The position numbers were made by a program, and so were the translations under genes. The notes under the pieces are model-generated. The model was given only the letters and a program-made list of their open reading frames with translations, searched no databases and was not told the origin of the DNA. Source: Anthoceros angustus (lineage: Eukaryota > Streptophyta > Anthocerotopsida > Anthocerotales > Anthocerotaceae). From it: 64,000 bases of DNA. How positions within the stretch are numbered: position 1 is the first letter of the stretch; the number at the start of each line of letters is the position of its first letter. Of the stretch, positions 58,191 through 64,000 are shown piece after piece. The stretch spans positions 2,066,001 to 2,130,000 of the forward strand of contig MU008160.1 of the NCBI GenBank assembly GCA_010909165.1. The letters run 5' to 3'.

Positions 58191-61001
58191 CGCTTGCCAC
58201 GCTTTCAATCGCTTCTCACCTCACGAAAATCGTTTTCGCACTCAACACACACATTCATCGCTTTACGACTAACTACCCGTAACGCTCAACGGACAGTTCG
58301 GGCGCGGCCAAACGTTTAAGGACCGGCTCACGTCTGTATCATTCAAGTTTGTCAATCGCCCTCTCACCATTCACACTACACTCATTATCCTTGGAGAAAA
58401 TCGGGTGGTCAAGCGGGTCCACCTCCTCCGCCGCCAGCTCTCCGCTCTACACGCCTCCCGAGTTCCTCCGGCCACATGCTCCGGCCTGCTCGACTGGCCG
58501 CCGACGCAAGGGTCCCCGATTGCTTTCCTCGCACACCATCACACGCTAGGGTCCGCCACCGTGACCTTGATTAATCTCTCCGGCCGCCGCCAAAGACTCA
58601 AGACTCATGTTAGCAAGAAGACGCAAGGGCCTCGCATGTAAAATGCAGATCAACACCAAGAGAAATATACTTTAGAGAAATGCTCTTTATAATTACCAAG
58701 GTGGCCTTATTATAACACACCTATTCTCGAATGCTGACCCCCAAAGGCAGCCTTTGCCGGGCCGCCTACTATCTCCTTATTCCGCTATCTATGCTCTCGC
58801 GGTAATGGATTGCCCCTCGGTTCCGCCTCATGACCAGCGCCCAAGCCCTAGCTCCCGACAACCGCGCCCCTAATCTGATGATCCGCAAGGCGGCCCCTAC
58901 CTCTCCTCGAGACTCCAGTCAAGGCCACGGCCAAGGGTCGACAACGGCCACCACTAAATCCTCCTCCCCATCCTCTCTTACATCCTCGGGCCTCCAAGAG
59001 ATGGCCTGTCCGACGGTGGCTCCTTCCGCCTCGAGTCCGGACCCTGTGGTCCAGCCTCGACTCGAGTCCTGGACCTCTGGGTCCGGCCTTCTCTCCGGGT
59101 CCGGACCTCGGTCCGCCTTTTTCAGAGTCCGGACCTCGTGGTCCGGCTCTTCTTCGAGTCCCGACTGTGGTCCGGCCTTTCCGGGAGTCCTGACTGACTG
59201 GAGTCCGGCCTGGGCCCGGCCTTCCTCCGCTTCCTGGACCTCGTGGTTGGTCTGCCACTAGAGTCCTGACCTCGAGTCCGTGATTTTGTGGAGGTCGGAC
59301 TCCTGGTCCGCCTTTTCTTCAGAGTCCGACAAAGTCCGACTCACGAGCACTGGGTTCCTCTCTGGCTTATCACGGCTCACCCACCGAGCCTCCCCTGGTT
59401 CCTGCCTGGATGTGCCACCACGGCCTCCCTGTGGCCCCTCCTCCTTCCTTCCATGCGAGGTGCAGTGCTTACCTCCGCCAGACCTTCCCCTGCCCCGCCT
59501 CCCACCGCCTCGCCGCTGCCGCCAAACATCGCCTCCTAAGGTCCCTGGTGGCTGCCTTGGCCTCCTCGCCTCCTTCCGACTCATCTCGAAGTCCCACCGC
59601 TTAGGGTGGCGCAAGACCTCTAGAGCCTTGAGGAGCTCATGGTAGTAGGCAAAGTCGGAATCGACTTAATTGCCTCCTCCACATGGGCCCGAGCACTGCA
59701 TTCTCCTCCAGGTGCTCCGCAATGGGCGTGTTGTCCGCTCGCTGCCCGCTGCCGCCAGCTTGCCAACTATAAGCCGGGCATTTCTTGATGCCGCCAAGGC
59801 GGCCTCCGACACCTCCTCAGCCTTTGCTATCGCTGACGTGCTCCTCCTCCCTTCGCTGCTAGCTCCACCCGCTTGTTGCCATGGAGCCGCTCCCTCGCCT
59901 TCAAGGGGGGAGATCTCCGCCTCCTGCCTCCTTCACCGCGACGCTCCAACTCCTTGATCGCCGCCATTCTCCTCCGCTCTCAAGCCGGCCGAGACGCCTA
60001 TCTCCGCCAAGCCTTGGATTCTCCCGCTGAGAATCCCTGCGTCTGGACGCCTTGGAGTTGCAGCCTGTGGTGTCCTGCCGCCTTCCGCCTCCGCCTCCTC
60101 CGCCTCCCGCACTGACCCGGGAGGTCCCTATTTCCCGAGCTGGCCTCCATTTCTCCTTCACGGCTCGCCTGCTTGTCTCCGCCAATGCCTGGCCTTCAGT
60201 GCTGGGTGCCCGCCTCCTCCCTCGACCGGCCCGATCACGCCGGTAGTGATCCCGATCGACCTTAGCTGCGGGCTTCCGCCTCCGCTACCGCCTTCACCCG
60301 AGCCTCACCGGCTTGGTTGGTCTAGCCGAGCCGCCTCGCCAGTCGCGGCGTCCGCCGCCACGACCTTTCTCCGCCTCCTTCACGCCTCCTCCAGAGGTCT
60401 TCACCGTGCTTGGGCCTCTCACAGACGCTTCAGTCAGACACAAGGGTCTTGGTCCGGCTTGCCGAACTGTCCCTGACCTCCCGCCTCAGCCTCCCTCCTC
60501 GACCAGGGACTCCGCCTACTTCCACTGCCTCACCTACCCTTGAAGTTCCACCATCCTCCGCCGGGTGGCTCCACTGGGTCTTCTCATTGCCATGAGGCCC
60601 CAAAGCATACCGTCCATGACGGTAGCTAAAACTAGCCGCTGCTTCTTCCATGGTCACCGGGAGATGCCTGGAAGTCCGCCGTGGGCGCTGGCATCTCTCG
60701 GGTCCGTCAAGGACTGCCATTCTCGCATCCCGAGCGAGTCCGATCGGGCTCTCTCGACCGTCAGACCCTCAGGTCCCGAGTGCCGGTCCGAGCCTCACCT
60801 CCTTGGCCTCTCTTGGCCGCTAACTCCTTCTCCGCCCTTCTCCTCCCGGGGCTCGGAGGTGAAGGGGTCCGAGCCGGCCCTTTTGCCTCTCCGGCCGGGA
60901 CAGACCCCGTGGCTGCCGGTGGCCTCCCGCCTCCTTGGGCGCCCCTTTCCTCCGCCTCTTAGACCGCCTCTCGCTTCTTGCTACCGCTGGCAAGAGGCAA
61001 G
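58191..61001. other. GC-rich region without a recognised gene
   Basis: Long frames occur on both strands (for example 58830-59261 plus, 58848-59258 minus), but they follow from GC-rich, low-complexity composition and show no domains. A palindrome-rich stretch is at 59030-59300. The region could be the 5' part or LTR of the minus-strand methyltransferase element. Confidence 0.45.
59030..59300. repeat. array of GGACC..GGTCC short inverted repeats
   Basis: gtccggacc, ggacctcgtggtccggc and gagtccgg-type units recur about every 25-40 bp, each able to pair GGACC with GGTCC around a short loop. The design recalls the CCTACC/GGTAGG array of the giant LTRs but with different sequence. Confidence 0.7.
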
Positions 61002-62097
61002 TGTGGAACGCAAAAGTTTGGGCAACTAGTTTAAATGAGTTGTTTTGAACAGCCCACACTCTTTTGCTAGAAATGGTTTGGTGAAGACATGCAAGGAAAT
61101 TTTTGCTCCTTTTGAGCGGGAGTTGTAGGACCATGTCGGAAGGCAGAGGATATGCAGGAAAAGAAACGGGTCAAAACGACCCACTGTGAGGAGAAAAGGT
61201 AACCTACATGAGTGGTAGGAGGTGTCCTACCACCGTAGGGAGAAACTCCTACCATGGTAGACGAGGGTAGGAGAGATCCTACCACCGAGGAGATGACCTC
61301 GCTAGTGTTTTGATCACCTACCAGTAGGGAATAGCTCCTACCATGGTAGGAGAGGGTAGGAAGGTATCCCACCGTCAGAGTAACTCCCACCGTGGTAGGA
61401 GAAAGGGAAAACGCCTACCATGGTAGGAGGATGTCCTACCACGGTAGGAGATAGGTTGCTAAGGAAAGTAGCTTATGTTTTAGGCGTGATAGGCTTGCTA
61501 TATATAGGGTCTTTTAGTGGACTAGATAAATAGGCCAAAATAGGTAATTAAGAAATTAGAGGCTAATTTTCAATTAGAAATTAGAAAATAGGGAAATTGG
61601 TATTTTAGTATAAGGAAATTAGGAAACTAACATCAACGGTGAGAGGGCCACGTGGCACACATCCAAGGGCAGGATAGAATGGTAGTTACTTTTCTAACCC
61701 TTGGGTGACTTATAAAAGTGGGTGCCCGCAAGAGGCCACAACTAAACTTGGAGACTACCACAGCAGAAGGCGCCCCGCCACACCTCAAGCTTCCCAAGGC
61801 CCCCATACAACGCCCGCACACGCGCCTGCGCCGAGGAGGAGAGAAGGAGGCAAGCTCAACAAGGAGGCGGAAATCCAGGCCCAAGAGAGGGAGAAGGAGG
61901 AAATTGAGGAAGAAGAGAAGGGAGAAGAAGGTTGGGGCGCAACACTGCCAAGCTCGTGAGGGTGCCTAGGAGGGTGGAGCATGGCAAGATTGCTAGGAAA
62001 CCGTGAAGGGCTCCTAAATTGTCAAGGTGTAAGAGTCCGTGGGGAATTTTGGTGAGCTTTCTGCGGAGAAATCGGGTTTTTGGGACGCTAAGGAGTG
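61002..62097 (+). repeat. truncated head of a giant LTR
   Basis: Starts TGTGGAACGC like the other LTRs and follows them through the palindrome array, G-box (61649), TATA (61711) and Lys/Arg-rich leader. Similarity stops near 62097 (after gggacgctaagg). No matching target duplication or internal region was seen, so it is a fragment. Confidence 0.85.
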
Positions 62098-62309
62098 TGT
62101 AACAACTCACCGCCGAATCAACTAGCCCGAAAATGGATGGCTGCTGACCTACACCCGCCATTGGGGCAAGTGCGAGGTTCCAATGAGTAGAAGGGCGTGG
62201 GGGTTGTGGTGCAGTTGGGGCGTGAGCTCAAGGCTTGACCTGCAAATCTTGGTGGTAGTAGCAAATATTCAAATGAGAACTTTGAAGACAAGTGGAGAAA
62301 AGGTTCCAT

Positions 62310-62425
62310 GTGAGCAAGAATTGGACATGGGTTAGTCCTTGCAAACGCTTTCTCCTCTACGATTTACTCTGCTCATAGCTCAAAGGTCCTTGCCCTTGCT
62401 CTCCTCCCCGCTTACATATATACAC
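62310..62425. repeat. direct repeat with inverted LTR piece, left copy
   Basis: caagaattggacatgggtta and following bases recur at about 63868-64000. Inside, about 62333-62405 is the reverse complement of the LTR segment around 31080-31160 (agcaagggcaaggacctttg). The two copies frame the integrase/PHD relic. Confidence 0.75.
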
Positions 62426-62519
62426 TATATATATGAACATACCAAAGCATATTACTTGAGCTTATCCACTTAGCTATTGTATCCTAAAATACACTATAAT
62501 ATGTAAGGAATCACGGCTA

Positions 62520-63480
62520 ATGATGTTGTGCTTCTCTGCGCGATCAGAACTCTTCTACGTGGAGTGTGGATCTCATGCCAAACATGCGAGGCCAGCGTCG
62601 AAACAAGCATGTCATGCTAAGAGCATTTCGAAAGTGGTGCAGGTTGCCATCTTACCCAAGTGTGACTCTCCACGGACGTTTGCTTCTGTCTTTTAGTTGA
62701 TATGGAGCATGTGCAGAGGTTCTCACGGGCAATGAATTGGAGAATTTCAAGGGTTGGCAGAGCTTGATTGATCATGACGTGCCGAGATATCAGCCGATGG
62801 ACTTCTTTGACGCTTGGTGCAAACCTTCAAGCGGCCTTCATATTGTCTCACCAAGATGAGAAGATATGGATGAAAGGATCCCTCCAGTGCTAGTGCGGGG
62901 TGAGCAATGGCTTGGCATTTTCGCCATACTACTTGTTGTATGGGCGACAATCATTTTGCCAAACATGAGGAGCAAGGCTACAAGCAGTGGATGATCCGGA
63001 TGACTACCTAACTGAAAGCATACACAAGAGGAGGGACATGAAACCCAAGGTGCGCCAAGTTCGGTTGGAATTATGTCTACACGCCGGGTGAGCAACACCT
63101 TGGAGGTATCCACCACGAGTCATCTTCAGGAAGTCGTCCAGTAGGCAATATGGAGTGTGAGCTTGAAGGATCCGATGGCAAGATGGAAGGATCACCGGGA
63201 ACTGGCACCATGCTACTTACCCATTTGACCCTCAACTCCTACAATGGCGTCACCAAAAGACTTGGAGTGTCATGTTTTGTGGACTTCACGGTGATGATGA
63301 TGTGATGCTTCTTTGTGATGGGCATTGCCAATAGGGGATACACATGTTTTGTGTTCAACCACCTCTTGAGGGACAACAAGCGTGGCCATGGCCGGGGAGC
63401 ACCATCGGCCAAACCATGTTTACTAGTGGGCAAGCTCATCTTTGGCCAAATGGTGAACTACAGGCGGTGAGCGGAGGAAA
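62520..63480 (+). pseudogene. gypsy integrase C-terminus followed by PHD-like finger
   Basis: Shifted frames read NGLAFSPYYLLYGRQ (about 62888-62935; the SPYxLLYG motif of gypsy integrases), LEGSDGK (about 63155) and DHRELAPCYLPI (about 63195-63230). Then comes a Cys/His-rich stretch at about 63265-63375: LECHV-C (after a one-base shift in a T run), GDDDVMLLCDG, C, then GIHMFCVQPPLEG. The spacing and the CDG...GxHxFCxxPPL text fit a PHD finger (C4HC3), though one spacing is off and one stop interrupts it. A PHD domain would read histone H3 tails. Heavily mutated. Confidence 0.5.
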
Positions 63481-63867
63481 CTACGGTGGGCTGGGCAATC
63501 TTTGATCGTTAGAGGGACTTGGGTATAGGAGGCGAAGACTAATCGAACCATCTAATACAGGTTCCTAAAGTTTCCTCGGGATAGCTGGAGCTAGTTTTAT
63601 GGTGGAATGATTAGAGGCATTGGGGTGAAGTCTGACCATTCTCAAACTTTAAATAGGAAGCATGAGGTTGTGATTGGTCCCCACGCATGAAGCTCAAGTG
63701 GGCCATTTTGGTAGCGGGCGATGGGATGAAGGAGCTGATTATGGCTAAGTGCTGCCCTAGATCCTAAAGGTGTTGAGATTAAGGCGGCGATGGTGGCATG
63801 ATGCGGGCGATAGGCGCCGGCATCAAAAGGAATCAGTCAATATTCCGGGCAAGGAGGTGGCGGTGAA
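63481..63867. other. no gene seen
   Basis: No recognised coding region between the PHD-like relic and the right direct repeat. Confidence 0.4.
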
Positions 63868-64000
63868 TGAGCGTGCAAGAATTGGACATGGGTTAGTCCT
63901 TGCAAACGTTTCTCCTCCTCAGCGATTTACTCTTGCTCATAGCTCAAAGGTCCTTGCCCTTGCTCTCCTCCTGCAGTCCTTACATACACTATAATATGCA
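63868..64000. repeat. direct repeat with inverted LTR piece, right copy
   Basis: Matches 62310-62425, including the inverted LTR segment (63891-63971), and runs to the window edge. Confidence 0.75.

Noticed and set aside
58830-59261. Overlapping open frames on both strands
   Set aside because: GC-rich repeats lack stops by composition; no motifs.

Overview
This is a plant nuclear genome window. The intron-containing genes match land-plant families: an EMS1-type LRR receptor kinase, a CML21-type EF-hand protein, a SOL1-type carboxypeptidase, NUP35 and an FPA-type RRM/SPOC protein. Introns are short (about 60-290 bp) with GT..AG borders. The right half is dense with Ty3/gypsy elements, some carrying DNA-methyltransferase or PHD-like modules. 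I suspect a seed-free land plant with a TE-rich genome, but the sequence alone does not settle the species.

Layout. 1-1.9 kb: a broken ORF resembling a beta-class (N4/N6 type) DNA methylase. 2.7-3.3 kb: an unrecognised broken minus-strand ORF. 5.6-23.6 kb: a gene island with five complete gene models, CML21-like (+), EMS1-like RLK (-), SOL1-like (-), NUP35 (+) and FPA-like (+). The first two converge with 13 bp between their stop codons; SOL1 and NUP35 diverge from a shared 1.1 kb region. 23.6-26.8 kb: intergenic DNA with short tandem repeats. 26.8-28.1 kb: a decayed LINE-type reverse transcriptase.

28.4-50.8 kb: one very large Ty3/gypsy element (29970-50362, about 20.4 kb) inserted into a minus-strand ORF. 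The limits rest on TG..CA LTR ends, a 5-bp target duplication (AAGGC) on both sides, a PBS after the 5' LTR and a polypurine tract before the 3' LTR. The interrupted ORF also reads in frame across the two flanks. The LTRs are unusually long (5.2 and 6.2 kb). Each carries two promoter-like TATA boxes and remnants of two accessory ORFs, one of them coiled-coil, plus arrays of a short palindrome (CCTACCATGGTAGG). gag, protease, RT/RNase H and integrase are present but frameshifted.

50.8-53.7 kb: part of a related LTR with a better preserved coiled-coil ORF. 53.7-58.2 kb: a minus-strand gypsy fragment (RT, RNase H, integrase zinc domain) inside inverted repeats, with a decayed cytosine-5 DNA methyltransferase upstream of the RT. 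58.2-61.0 kb: GC-rich, with a second type of short palindrome. 61.0-62.1 kb: another copy of the long-LTR head. 62.3-64 kb: an integrase C-terminus followed by what looks like a PHD finger, framed by direct repeats.

The island genes are ordinary conserved cellular genes (calcium sensing, receptor signalling, peptide processing, nuclear pore, RNA 3'-end and flowering-type regulation). The repetitive half is the unusual part: giant LTRs with their own genes and palindromic arrays, next to retroelements carrying chromatin-modifying or chromatin-reading domains. Exon borders were inferred by reading splice signals and family conservation; no alignment was run.
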